A stretch of 64,000 nucleotides of DNA from Paraphoma chrysanthemicola. Taxonomy: Eukaryota; Ascomycota; Dothideomycetes; Pleosporales; Phaeosphaeriaceae. A program made the translations under genes and the position numbers. This document shows positions 48,201-58,799 of this stretch, in pieces (position 1 is the first letter of the stretch; the number at the start of each line of letters is the position of its first letter). Below the pieces are notes generated by a model. That model was given only the letters and a program-made list of their open reading frames with translations, did no database searches and was not told where the DNA came from. The DNA is taken from NCBI GenBank assembly GCA_020744225.1, contig JAGMWG010000011.1:124001-188000 (forward strand), in the 5' to 3' direction.

Positions 48201-50020
48201 ATAACTTAAGTAGATATATATTAAAGAATTAGTACTTAAAATATTTAAGCTAAATAAACTATCTTAGTTAGAAATAGATACCTTTAATCTTATAATAAGT
48301 ACTATATAAATATAGCTATATAATAAGAAATAGTACTTAGTAGTATACTACTCTAAGAAATTTAGTAGAGTAAAAGAAAGATATAATATATATAATAAAG
48401 AACTACTTACTATAGTAGAAGTACTAGAATACTAGAAGATTTACTTATATAGTAGCTCTAAGCTTAAGATCTTTATAGACTATAAGAACTTATAGTACTT
48501 TATAATAATAAAAGTACTTAATAGATAATAAGTTAAATAGTTAGAATTACTAAGAGAATATAAGTTTAAGATTACTTATACTCTAGAAAAAGATAATAGT
48601 AGAGTAAACGCTCTAAGCTAATAATATAATATTATAAGTATAAAGATAATTAAGAAGAGTACTATTCTTAAAACTAATAAAGATAGATCTCTTAGTACTG
48701 TAATTAAAGTTAATAATATTCTAATAATTACTTATAAAGTTCTAGAGAAACTATAAGAAGCTATTATCTAAGATTATTATAATAACTTAATCTATAGATA
48801 TCTAGAAGTATTACGTATAATAGAAATAATATAACGTAACTATAGCTTTAAAATATAAAGAACAAAATAAGCGCTTATATTAGAAAATACACTAACTATT
48901 AGAAAAATAAGTATAGTACATACGCACTATATAGAGAAATGTAAGCTCTAGAAATTCTAAAGAAACTCTAGACTAATAAACTTTATTATAAAACTACTAG
49001 AGTTATAAGACTTTATAACTAATATTATATATAATACTATACTAGTAGTTATAGATAGGTTTACTAAGATAATAAAAGTAATACTCTTTAGAAGAGATTA
49101 TATAGTAAAATAACTAGGCTATATTATTAATAATAAAGTAATCTACTACTATAGAATCTTAAAATTAATTATAAGTAACTAAGATAAGCTATTTATATTA
49201 AACTATTAGACTACACTTATAGAAGTAATTAGTATTTAAAGAAAGCTATTTATAGTATACTATTTAGAAACTAATAAATAAATAAAAAGAATAAATAGAA
49301 CTCTTAAGATCTACTTATAAACCTACCTAACTTTAAAATAAGATAACTAAGTAGTACTATTACTTATAGTATAACTAGTATATAATAATAAGATATTAAA
49401 GTTAATAAAAAAATACTATTCTTTACTAACTATAAAAGATATCTACACCTCTTTAAAAGAATATTACTTAGCTTAAATACTAAAGCTATACTATAGATAG
49501 TAGAAGAAATTAAGAAAATATATAAAGAAATACAAGACTATATTAAGAAGACCTAATACTAAAGTATCTTATATATTAACAAAAAATAAAAAATAGCTCT
49601 TTAGCTAAAAAAAAGAAATAAAGTATACTTACTTATAAAAAACTTATAAACTAAGTAACTAAGTAAGAGACTAAACTATATTAAAGTTAGACTATTTTTA
49701 ATTCTTAAGAAAATAGCTTTATAATATATATATTAGATTTACCTAAGAATATAAAAGTATACTTAAGGTTTTACGTTAAACTATTAGAACTAGCTAACTC
49801 TAATATACTACTATAGTAAATCTTTTACTATATAACTAAGAAAGAAAATAAATTTAAAGTTAAAAAAATTCTAGACTACTAAGATACTAAGTAGATTAAG
49901 CTATAAGAATACTTAGTTAAACAGTTAGAATATAATAATATAGAGAGTATATAAAAACTAGAAAATAACTTCTAAAACTATAAATAATATATTAAGAAAT
50001 ACTAGAAAAGAATAAAATAG
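45290..50020 (+). pseudogene. Gypsy-A2 gag-pol with chromodomain
   Basis: Gag-like region about 45290-46200 with a degraded CCHC knuckle near 46110-46160. The RT box AYLDDILIY reads AYLNNILIY (AAT AAT at 47836-47841). RNase H follows near 48250-48620. Integrase runs about 48700-49500: zinc domain, a VVIDRFTKI-like core strand near 49042-49070, IISNQDKLF near 49165-49200, and a YNNKI-like segment near 49380. At 49860-49995 a chromodomain-like end is readable (ILDYQDTKQIKLQEYLVKQL followed by EYNN). Known: chromodomains steer such chromoviruses to heterochromatin marked by H3K9 methylation, consistent with the nested insertions here. Dead by RIP. Confidence 0.85.
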
Positions 50021-50652
50021 AACTCTAATTACTAATCTTATTAACTACTACTAATAATTAATATATTATTACTAATACTAGTAATATTAAGTTTTTAGAA
50101 CGTAGACTAATTTATAATAGCTACTTTAGTAAGTATCTCTAGATTTACTAATATAATTTCTTAGTTAAAACACTCTTATACTTCTAATCTTACTAGCTTC
50201 TCTATATTAGAATAACTTTTATTAAAAATCTACTACTTCTTATATTTTAGCTAATACTACTATTTATATAATTTCTTTTATTTTAATTAAGTAACTTAAA
50301 GACACTCTATTACTTACTTAATAGTACGCTTATTAGTATTAATAGATACTTTTACTTTATCTTCTTACTTTTTAAGCTGCTTAAACTCTTAATTAATTCT
50401 TAAGAAATTTAGTAAGAGAATATCTACTAGTAAATATATAGTTACTCTCTTACAATAATAATTCTTATATATATCTACTAACAAAGAGATATAATAAAGA
50501 AGACTTTTCTTTATATAATAAGAATAAGTAACTATAACTAGAGATATACTAATTTAATTAATATAATTACTATAAGTATAATAGTACTTAGTACTATAAG
50601 ACGTTATTAGTCTAGCTTATAAAAATAAGAGCTAAAGAGAAGAAGAGAATAG

Positions 50653-51163
50653 TATTATAAACTAAAGAGATTAGTAAGTAAAGTATAAGTTTTAAAGATA
50701 GAAGATATTCTATATAAAATATATAACTATAGAGCTACTAAATAAAGACTTAGCTCTATACTAGCTAAGCGTTACGTAATATATTCTATAGATTCTAGAA
50801 TACTAAGAATATTCTATATACCTAGAATTTCTAGAACTTATCTTAAGAATTCTAAACTATCTTATAATACTTATAGACTATAGAACTTTTAAGACTTATA
50901 GAATACTTTAAGTATATAAATATAGATAATAGGCTCTTATAGCTTATTATATTTAACTTAGTATTTAATTTATAACTAGTTACTATCTATACTTAACTTA
51001 TAGTTCTCTTTATCTATATTAGTATAATCTCTTACTATTAATTATTATTCTCTTAATCTATCTTATAGTAACTTATCTAAGTCTCTTTAATACTTTATCT
51101 CTAAGAACTAACTATAGAACCTTAAGTACACAAAGCCTACTTTTAACTTTAGGTCTCTTAATA
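50653..51163 (+). repeat. 3' LTR of gypsy-A2
   Basis: 511 bp, followed by TSD GTACT at 51164-51168. Confidence 0.85.
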
Positions 51164-51478
51164 GTACTATTCTTAATAGTATAATATTTAAAGAAGACTT
51201 ATAGTAGTAGTAATTAAGAACTAGTATAACTAGCTATATAGTACTATAGTAAATATAGTAAAACTAGATATAACGCGTAAACGTGTAAGAAGAATATAAA
51301 GGTATTCTCTAAATTAGATACTAGTATAACATACGTAGACTTCTTATTTAATAGTAATAAAATTAAAGATTTATAATATGTGTTAGTTATACTAAGTAAA
51401 AGTAGCTAGCTCACTAATATAGCTAGCTCGCTAATATAGCTAACTCGCTAATATAGCTAGCTCGCTAATAGTTTACGT
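51164..51478 (+). pseudogene. P2 transposase C-terminus and right TIR
   Basis: Ends in a CCHC-type knuckle (Y-S-K-Y-S-K-T-R-Y-N-A...T-C-K-K, with several ligands mutated) near 51240-51295. Next comes about 100 bp shared, inverted, with 5695-5830, then the right TIR 51400-51478 with four AGCTAGCTCGCTAATAT units. TA follows at 51479-51480. Confidence 0.65.
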
Positions 51479-51521
51479 TATAATTATCTACTTAGAATAA
51501 TTAGAGTATACTCTCTATACT

Positions 51522-53130
51522 ACTTATCTATAGTAAAGCTAGTATATTTAAATACTCTACTAAATATAGTATTATTAGTTATACTACGTTCGTAATTGTA
51601 GCTACTACTTCTGCCTTTCTTCTTGTTCTTGTACTGCTTACGCTTCTGAGTAGAGTTAACAGGCCTATCGGGGGGGTTTTGCGGCTACGCCATGGTTGTC
51701 TCCTTGGCATTGTCTTCGTTGGCATGCGTGACAACAATTGCCTTGTCCTTGATCCCATCGTCCTTGATGGCCGGAGCTCTAGACATGGTGACAGAGATAG
51801 CTTTCTTAACACCTGCAAAGGAGACGATAGAGTCCTTCTTCGACGTACCAGCGACTGGCTTTCAGGACAGATCTCCAGCCCCAGTCGCAGCGTCGGATAC
51901 TGTGACGGCTATGGACTCACCTTGCGGCCTCTCCGTGGTGTCTGCCTTGGCATGGAAGATACGCGCCATCGCATCATCCACGCTACGACGATCAATGTCG
52001 GGACATTGCTCAAGCTCAGCAAGCCGCTTCGCCGCCAGGTCCTCTTCAAGTTCAGCCTGCTGCCTGGCTGCAAGGTCGTCTTTGAGCTCCGCACAGTCTT
52101 CAGAGATCCCAGCGTTCTCGGTCTCAGCTTGCGCTCCAGCTTCGACATCGGATGAGATTGACGTTGAACTAGATGCCGTCTTTCTGTTCGCCTTGGGAGT
52201 GGTAGAAACAGCGTGAAGTGCCTGTCCAGACAGGGCTCTGGTGACGACAGCATGCACGGTGTTGACGAGAGCGTTCGCTGCGACAATGCGCTCGTTGTCG
52301 AGCGATAGGAGTTTCTCGCGACAGGACTCGATTATGTCACGATCTTTGTAGGCTAATTGAGACTCGTCTCTGGCCTTGTCGAGGAATAAAGTCGCAGTCC
52401 GCTGGGCCGTAGCTCTTGGCTCGCCGCTGAGCTTGAAGGATGCATTCAGCTCATGAATAAAATTTTCGTTCAAACGGCGAATGTTCTCATCGTGGACAAG
52501 TTCAGAGTTACGGGCATCGCTGAGCGTGGACAAGAGAGCGGAGCGCTGTTCTTCCGACATCGATAGCTGGACATGATGAGCATGTCGCGCAGCTACCAAA
52601 GTCTGCTGCAAGTCGATAGTGGAGGCCGCATCTAGGTGATGGAGGTCGTTTAGTGTCTGCACATCGAGTAACTTGACTGCGTCGTCCGGTTGCTGGTTGC
52701 CTACGTCGATCGAAAGTATCTGGCCTTGCTGTGGTGCGCAATGCTTGTGCGGCACCGTGGGTGCATCGCTGACGATCTGCTGCGCCCGATTTGGATGTAC
52801 AAGAGCTGGTGTCCAAGTAGGCTCGAGAGGGTGAACACTTGTGGAGTTGCTGGCGCTCAATGTGCGCAAGTGCACAGTACTATCACCATGTGGCATACAC
52901 TTTGCCGAAGCATCCTTCTGCACACAGTCCTCCACGGCGTGTTGCTCCAATTGATCCAATGCTGCGACATCCGTGGGCTTCGAAATGGGTGTAGCGATAG
53001 GCATGATTCCGGTAGTGATAGGTGTAGAATCTTCGGCCAGTGTAGGATGGACAGGCAACTGTAGTGAACGACCGTTAGAGGTAGCTTGAGGTTGAAAGTC
53101 CAATGCAGGCGAGACCGAGGTTTTGGACAT
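51522..53130 (-). pseudogene. Hypothetical coiled-coil protein gene, 3' end damaged next to the island
   Basis: The first in-frame ATG is at 53130 (no ATG further upstream in this frame). An open frame of 422 residues runs to TGA 51862-51864, but the same frame continues coherently past it with normal composition: 58 more codons to TAG 51685-51687, then more than 50 codons with Lys/Ser-rich content into AT-rich sequence, to TAG near 51522. Both early stops are explained by single transitions (CGA or TGG to TGA; CAG to TAG). The protein is polar, with a Glu/Ala/Leu-rich coiled coil (about 350-390) and no domain I recognise. Base composition slides downward toward 51590. I infer RIP leakage from P2, whose end is at 51478. 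The shorter 422-residue form could still be made. Confidence 0.6.
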
Positions 53131-54750
53131 GTCGAGGTGGCTGCTGTACTGAAAGCCCCAACGAAGGTAAGGCGCGTGGGTGCGAATTGTGTCAGGCACA
53201 GTTCCTGGATCCCATGAATGCTTGCTATATGGTGGCCCGCCGTCGTCACTCTTGCCCTCACTACGAAAGCTATGAGCGCCGCGGCCCTTTCTGCCGTTAC
53301 CACGTCCGCCGCTGTTGTGAGAACGATCTTTGTACGGAGCTATGGGTGAGCGACGATTTCTTGGCAGTATGAAGTAACGGCAGAGCGGTGGACGCAGTGT
53401 GTAACTGGGTCAATAGTGCTGAGCTGACTATAGAAGACGTTGACTTATTGGATCAGTTGAGCGAACAGACTTCTTGGAACAGGCTGCGTGTTATCAAGGT
53501 GTCGAAAACATGCAAGTCGTTGCGTTGCGATTGAAAAGGCTGGCAACGGGCCTCTCGTTCCCGATCGACGGCTGACCGCCGTTTGCTTTCGTGATTTTCA
53601 CTTTCACTTTTGCGTTTCTCATCATTCCTACTCTTGATATCTTTACGTCGCCTTTGAACCAGCGAGTGTGTTTCAACAGGCATTGAGTCTCTTTTGCTTC
53701 GGAGTATCATTCTGAATCAAGAAAGTAGAAGAGAAGAGAAGAGAAGACAGTCAGACAAGTCTTATTTGTGCCTGTGAGGCAGCACCGACACAGTAGACAC
53801 TACTTCAAGAAACTCCTATTACCGAGAGCCATTGTGTGGCAAAGCTGAGGATACCGTTGACTGGACGATGCTGGGTACAGTGATGATGCACGATGGTTGC
53901 TAGGAGCGCCCATGCTAGATAGACACTCATCGACGGTGCATAGAGATGTTTTAGAAAGGACAAAAAGGTGCTACCACGAAGCGTTCCCGGGGTCAGTTAG
54001 GAAAACTAAAGCCACGTGTACTTGGAGTATGATCGAGAATAGCACAATCAAAGATGTAGAACAACATCGAGATGAAATGAAAGCGCTCTCGCCTATCAAG
54101 CCCATGTCGACTGATAAGACGCACGGTAGGGACCGGAGGTATAACGGTGTAAATGAAGTAATGAAAGATATCAGATTAGATGTAACACTATGTTAGCTGC
54201 AGGCCACAACATGCCAAGAGAGCCAGATAGATATCAGGATGTATTGAACTCCATAGTCTTTGGATGGGAGTAGAGCGACCTGTTCACGTCGCCTTCGAAT
54301 TGACCACCCATCCAGCGTGAAGGTAGTGGGCGTAACTGAGTCGTGACGACCCTATTCGAGTAAAAGAGGTTGTTCAGGCGTTTGCCTATCACATCAGTGG
54401 CCTGTCGTTTGGAAGTACGGCTGGCGTAGCTGTTCAGAGCGTGCGAATAAATGGACCGCGCCGTGTTCAATTCAAAACATTGGTCCATATTGTATGTCCG
54501 CACCGGGCCATGGTCTATGCTTGCGGGGTGGGGCTGTCGAACAACCACATACTTGTCACGCTTTGAGATCAGAATGAATGTTCGAACGTATCGTGAAAGA
54601 CTACATAGCGATCTGGCCAGCTTAGCATACAGCGGAGTTGTTCTTGTGTTAGTACACGACTGCCAAATGCGCAGAACCGTGCCTTCAGGAAATTCTTGAA
54701 ACGCTCGCAACCCTAATATGGTGTATGTAAGCAGAGAAAGCTGGTTGGTA
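53131..54750. other. Intergenic or unannotated, no firm gene
   Basis: Normal composition. A charged 85-codon frame on the minus strand (53453-53710, Arg/Lys/Glu-rich) might be a 5' exon of the gene ending at 51522, but I cannot find a convincing splice pair. A GAGAA-type purine run is at 53726-53747. A 203-codon minus frame (54234-54845) has no ATG near its start. Confidence 0.4.
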
Positions 54751-55107
54751 TCATGCACGTTGATGACGAAACAGCAATAGGGGATTGAAATTTGCTGGCA
54801 AGCCAAGCTCGTCCAAGGCAGAAACTGCGGTATGAAGGCTGCCAAAAGAGAAGGTGGTTAGAGTCAGCTCGCTGTGCACAATGCTGATCCGAAGTCCAAT
54901 CGTCGACGATGTGGAGTTGTGAGCGTGGGCTCCGAGGAAGCGGAATACGGAGAGCCTGGAGTACACCGAGTCTTGTCGGCCAATGGCATAGAGCTCGAAA
55001 ATACCCGGTAGTACCGACCGGCCAGGTGAGACACGGACGAGGACGTCTCTATTGAGTGAAGTCAGATGAGTGACTGTACATGTGAGACGGACGATACAAG
55101 GCGACAT
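54751..55107 (-). CDS. Possible short hypothetical protein, 118 codons
   Basis: ATG at 55107 to stop at 54751. No domain recognised. Contains alternating hydrophobic stretches (SRLSVFRFLGAHAH, LRISIVHSELTLTTFSFG). It could be the first exon of a longer minus-strand gene continuing into 54234-54750, where a second frame stays open. Weak support: only length and an ATG. Confidence 0.25.
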   Translation of the reverse strand: MSPCIVRLTCTVTHLTSLNRDVLVRVSPGRSVLPGIFELYAIGRQDSVYSRLSVFRFLGAHAHNSTSSTIGLRISIVHSELTLTTFSFGSLHTAVSALDELGLPANFNPLLLFRHQRA

Positions 55108-56480
55108 GGGAGCGCGTGGGGGAGAAGGCCATGTTGACAGTCGACTTGCAACGAAGGACGTCAGACGAGCGCGGTCTTATATCAGCTTAGACCAACAGCT
55201 CGCGAAATGTAGATGGGATCTACGCGATATGGCTAAGACAAATCCACCGCCCCTTGCAGCGTGTACCACCAACGGCGGGGCTTGGAATTGTGGGGGTCAG
55301 GTTATGTTCGCGGCGAGGTAGGATTGCGGACGTGGGCCGGCAGCATATCGCTTGTCCACGACTAGGCCACACCGACTCTTGCGACCCTTGCGACGGGGTC
55401 ACACGAAGCTTGACGTATGTATGGCATTTTCTGGGTCACGGAGCGGACGCCTGGCGCTGTTGAGCTGCCCGTTGCGGAGTCTGTGGCCGGGCGGCCTGAG
55501 GCATAAGATCGGCCGCCGTACCACGGCGCGGCAACGAGCTGTGTCAGTCGATGGCAAGTCGATCTCGTGGGACTGCAGCTGGGAGCCCTATCGGGCCGAC
55601 GGTGGGTGTTGGACGAGGCCGCTGACGAGCAAGCTGCGGGCCGGGCTGCCTTGCTCGCTGCCGGACCCCCAGGCTGGCCAGATGGCCTCGTTCGGAAGAT
55701 TTAGCGAATGGGCTGGCGAGCGCCCTGGGCCGGCGTGTCGTGTCGCACGCTCGCCAGGACCCGACCGCTTGGGTCGTGTCTTGGTGTTGATGCACGCCCT
55801 GCTTCGGTGCAGCGTCCCTGGGTCTCGTCGACGCGCAGACGAGCTCGCTCCCCGGAGTCGCTGTCGTCGTCGCCGCTGTGGCCGTCGCGCTCTCTCTCTG
55901 CGCAGCCGGCGGGTGCTGAGGCAGCGGACGTGTGGCCCTCGCCGTCGCGCCGTCGTGCTGGGTGGGCAGGGCGCGTAGGCAGCCTCGCAGCCCGGCCGTG
56001 GTCGCGCGCGCTGATATCGCGAGGCGCTGTGGGAGAGGACACGCCCACGCAGCGCATCGCCCTCGATTGGACGGGGAAGGCTTGCTGCAGCCCGCAGGCT
56101 GCCTAGGTGGGTTAGGGAAAGCAGACCAGAAGCACCCTTGGCGCGCCTTCACGCTGCAAAATCTCGGCCTCCCTCGAGGGCACCGTCCGCCGTCCTGGCT
56201 CCTGCTTGTTCTCCATGACTGCTGCCAGTTGCTCGCTGCCCGTCGAGTCTGCTGTGCGTCCCCAGTGCTTCTGCTTCGACCGTCCCGGCCCTCGCCTCTC
56301 GAGCCCTGCACGGCCGCCCTCACGACTGAACGGCCACTGCTGCCACTGCCACTGCCACGGCCACGGCCAGCTCCCAGCTCCTTGCAGCGATCCCCCCTCG
56401 ACCCCTCCCCCTCCAGCTCCAGGGCTCCCACCACGCGCGCCCTTCACCACCGTCCGCTGCTCCGGCCGTGCGTCTCCCCC
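55108..56480. other. GC-rich intergenic region upstream of the 56481 gene
   Basis: Very GC-rich from about 55440, so all six frames are open for long distances and none is informative. It contains a pyrimidine-rich tract (about 56385-56480) leading into the ATG at 56481, typical of a fungal promoter or 5' leader. Confidence 0.5.
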
Positions 56481-57305
56481 ATGGCCGCGCTGAAGAGGGA
56501 TGCCGCTGCCCGCGATGCCAAACCGCCTGCCGCTGCCGCCTCGCCCCTGGCGCGCGTGATGCGCGAGTTCGACGAGCTGGTGCGCGCCCTGGAGACGGGG
56601 CTGCTGCGCTCGCTCGACGCCGCCGGCAGCGACACCCTCGACCGCGACGGCATTCGACGCGAGGCCTGCCGCCTCGCCGTCTCGGACCTGAGCACAAAGT
56701 ACGCGCGCAAGCACATCCGCCGGTCGCTGCACGCCGCCGAGTGCGAGGGCAAGCACGTCGAGGACCACCTGCAGCTGCACTCGCTGGCCCTCGACGATGC
56801 CCCCGACACCGACCACGGCGACGGCGGCCTGCGCGGCCTGCACAATGGTTACTTCCGTCTGTACTCGACCGAGCTCTTTGACCTCCTGGGACAGCCCACA
56901 GACCTGCGCTTCGGCTCGCTGCGCTTCCACAAGAGCCCTCCGCTGCCGTGCCCGCGCCCGGACCTCGCGCCGCACTCGCCCGCGTCCTGGGTGAACGTCG
57001 AGCTCGCCCTCAACAACTCCTTCTTCGTCGCCGACTCGCTCGAGACCCTGCCGTACCACACGTTCCGCCTGCCCACCACACCGTCGCTGCAGAACCGCGG
57101 CATATTGAGCCGCAAGCCCGAGGACAACGGCGTGTTCCCGACCTACGACTCGTGGCTGCTCTTCACTTTCCTTGGCAACGGATGCATCAAGCTCGAGGTG
57201 CCTGTCGAAATGTGCGCAGACATCTACGGCGGGCCTCTGTGCGGCCGCGAGAACGATGAGGTCCTGTTCTGGGGGTTCTTTGTCGACGACGACATGGGCT
57301 CATAG
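56481..57305 (+). CDS. Conserved-looking hypothetical protein, 274 residues
   Basis: The ATG at 56481 follows a CT-rich leader with good context (CCCCCATGGC). The upstream extension of the frame is low-complexity GC-rich sequence and probably not translated. N-terminal third: an Ala/Arg-rich helical region (about 25-100; REFDELVRALETGLLRSLDA). From about residue 115 the sequence is well ordered, with YFRLYSTELFDLLGQPTDLR, a Pro-rich HKSPPLPCPRP linker, then a hydrophobic C-terminal domain (about 170-270) with NNSFFVADS, YDSWLLFTFLGNG and LFWGFFV segments. No signal peptide. I recognise the style of a conserved ascomycete protein of unknown function, not a named family. Confidence 0.75.
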   Translation: MAALKRDAAARDAKPPAAAASPLARVMREFDELVRALETGLLRSLDAAGSDTLDRDGIRREACRLAVSDLSTKYARKHIRRSLHAAECEGKHVEDHLQLHSLALDDAPDTDHGDGGLRGLHNGYFRLYSTELFDLLGQPTDLRFGSLRFHKSPPLPCPRPDLAPHSPASWVNVELALNNSFFVADSLETLPYHTFRLPTTPSLQNRGILSRKPEDNGVFPTYDSWLLFTFLGNGCIKLEVPVEMCADIYGGPLCGRENDEVLFWGFFVDDDMGS

Positions 57306-57764
57306 TGCTACCTGCTTCTTGGGACGGAGTTGAGGATGAAGCTAGACTGGGCTTTGGCTTTGGCGTTGGGCGCCTTTTGTACCGTTGGCACGCCGAGTAC
57401 GCCGACATTGTGCGCGGCTACGCACTCACGACTCACGAATCTCTTTGTTGTCCATATCATTCTGCTCCGCTGAGCGCTCTATCCTTACCATCTCGGTCCT
57501 ACCTTCCTTTCACATCCATATTTACCTGTACTTTGGGCGGCATTTTCGCATAGCATTGAACACTCAAAACGGCAGAACAGAGGTAGATGGTAGAACAGCA
57601 TTGATACGCGGACCAGGCATCAAGGTACGCCATGTAATGGTAGACAAACAAGAACGAATCAGATGCTCGGGAGCAACGTTGTTCCGAGGATTTGCCCTTG
57701 CAGAACAAACAGTTTTCCAACCAAGCCTTCTCTCTCACAACGCGCAGCCCCGCCAATTTCTCCA
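57306..57764. other. Intergenic between 56481 and 57765 genes
   Basis: 3' UTR of the upstream gene and promoter of the next, both on the plus strand. No gene seen. Confidence 0.5.
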
Positions 57765-58545
57765 ATGTCCATGACCGCCATGCAGAAGCCCAGTGAGACC
57801 CCCCCAACTGTCGCCGCATTCAGATTAGCCGACGAGCCGTCCGACGCAAGTGGTAGCGACAGTGACCAATCAGCGCCGAGCGAGCGCGACCTCTCACCAT
57901 CAAGAAAAGAGGAAAAGGTCTCAAAGTCCAAGAAAAGGCGGACACTCAAGCAAGAGCGTCGCCAGGTCGGAGCACTCACAGATGAGCTGGGAACACTGCT
58001 GGGCGCTGCCTTCCAAGAGCCCGCTCAAAGCCCCGACAACATGAAGACGCCTTTCGGTACGTGAACAATTGCACCACGCCCAGAGGGTCAACGCATCACG
58101 TTGACCCATCAGGGCTTGTCTCAAAAATCACAGTGGAAGATTCAGCTGAATTGTTTTTTGCAGGAGTTGCGCGTGCAGCCGATGATGACCAAGCAATGGA
58201 ACTGGAGACCACAAGCACAAATACAGAGAAGAAATTGTGTAAGTTTTGCCGTTGCGAATGCGCACCCCACCAAAGCCTCATTTCATATTGCATGGCTAAT
58301 TGCAAGCAGCAAAACGAACCCGCCAAAATATGATGAAGATGGAGCAGCGCAGACTAGCACGTGAGATGCAAAAGCAAGATCATTCCCACCAGCAAGCGGC
58401 TGCACTGGTTCATGCAACACCTTCATCAGGATCTTTGCAAAAGCAGCGGAAGCACAATGCCAAAGAAAAGACACAGGCGAGGAGACTACGGAAGGAAAAG
58501 GCGCGCGTAAGGAAAGCAGGCACAGAAGCGATGGACATTGGATGA
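57765..58545 (+). CDS. Small basic nuclear-type hypothetical protein, three exons, 200 residues
   Basis: Exons 57765-58056, 58164-58238 and 58310-58545. Intron 1 is 58057-58163 (GTACGT...TTTTTTGCAG) and intron 2 is 58239-58309 (GTAAGT...AAGCAG). Phases agree and give 201 codons including TGA. Residues 30-65 are Ser-rich followed by a strong basic patch (KSKKRRTLKQERRQ), likely a nuclear localisation signal. Exon 3 encodes an all-helical Lys/Arg/Gln/Glu segment (RQNMMKMEQRRLAREMQKQ and AKEKTQARRLRKEKARVRKA) ending in AMDIG. The layout resembles small nucleolar or ribosome-assembly proteins, but no family can be named. A second start, five codons downstream, is possible. Confidence 0.65.
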
Positions 58546-58799
58546 TGCGGCACCTGAGGTCCGCTAAGTGACGAAGAAAAATTCACTGCATCTACTATCG
58601 TGCTTCCCTCCATGGTAAATCGAGGTAATATTCGTCATTGTCTGGCTCGCTATGCTGTCGTCGGCGTCAAGCACCACAGCCGCATCGCGAACGCACCTGC
58701 CCTCACCTCACACGCCAAGGCGCTAACCAGGTGCTCGGCTCACAATTATTGTGCAGACATCTCTTTCCCGCTACTCCGCAATGGTCCGAGAACAGCAAA
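58546..58799. other. Intergenic
   Basis: Normal composition, nothing recognised. Confidence 0.4.

Larger units (their letters stand above)
44773..51163 (+). mobile_element. Gypsy-A2, chromodomain-type Ty3/gypsy retrotransposon
   Basis: LTRs of 511 bp (44773-45283 and 50653-51163) are flanked by the exact 5-bp duplication GTACT (44768-44772 and 51164-51168). Same family as A1 but in plus orientation. It lacks the pogo insertion and preserves the empty site at about 50339-50360. Length 6391 bp, about 0.7 kb shorter than A1 without its pogo. Confidence 0.9.
20087..51478 (+). mobile_element. Pogo/Fot1-like transposon P2, ends only, packed with later insertions
   Basis: The left TIR begins at 20087 (TA at 20085-20086) and the right TIR ends at 51478 (TA at 51479-51480). 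Both carry tandem TTAG(C/T)GAGCTAGCTA-type units, two on the left and four on the right. Transposase pieces in order and on the same strand lie at 20165-20575 (N-terminus), 44350-44772 (after the DDE core) and 51164-51390 (C-terminal knuckle). The DDE core itself is missing, probably deleted together with parts of the nested elements. Confidence 0.65.
5530..51590. repeat. AT-saturated, RIP-mutated transposon island (about 46 kb)
   Basis: Composition changes abruptly at both ends. Inside, the sequence is made of TA, TAG, TTA, CTA and AGT words; CpA and TpG are scarce and TpA is extreme. Ancestral transposon frames can be followed for kilobases when TAG/TAA are read as former Gln/Trp codons. 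This pattern is known from RIP in Pezizomycotina (C to T in CpA on both strands of duplicated DNA during the sexual cycle). Two GC-richer blocks interrupt it: 7712-9560 and 17398-20042, both DNA transposons. No host gene is visible inside. Confidence 0.95.

Noticed and set aside
5648..51478. Idea that the two outer TIRs are the 5' and 3' ends of one 45.8 kb element
   Set aside because: Both outer ends carry the transposase C-terminal side, so they are two 3' ends in inverse orientation. P2's true 5' end is at 20087.
53197..53199. Translation start of the right-flank gene at 53199
   Set aside because: The codon there is GTG; the first in-frame ATG is at 53130.
54234..54845. 203-codon minus-strand ORF
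   Set aside because: It opens at TTG with no nearby ATG; could be an exon, but I found no convincing splice partner.
55352..57059. Many long open frames on both strands in the GC-rich stretch
   Set aside because: High GC makes stops rare. Only the frame from 56481 shows ordered protein-like sequence; the rest are Arg/Gly/Pro/Ala-rich shadows.
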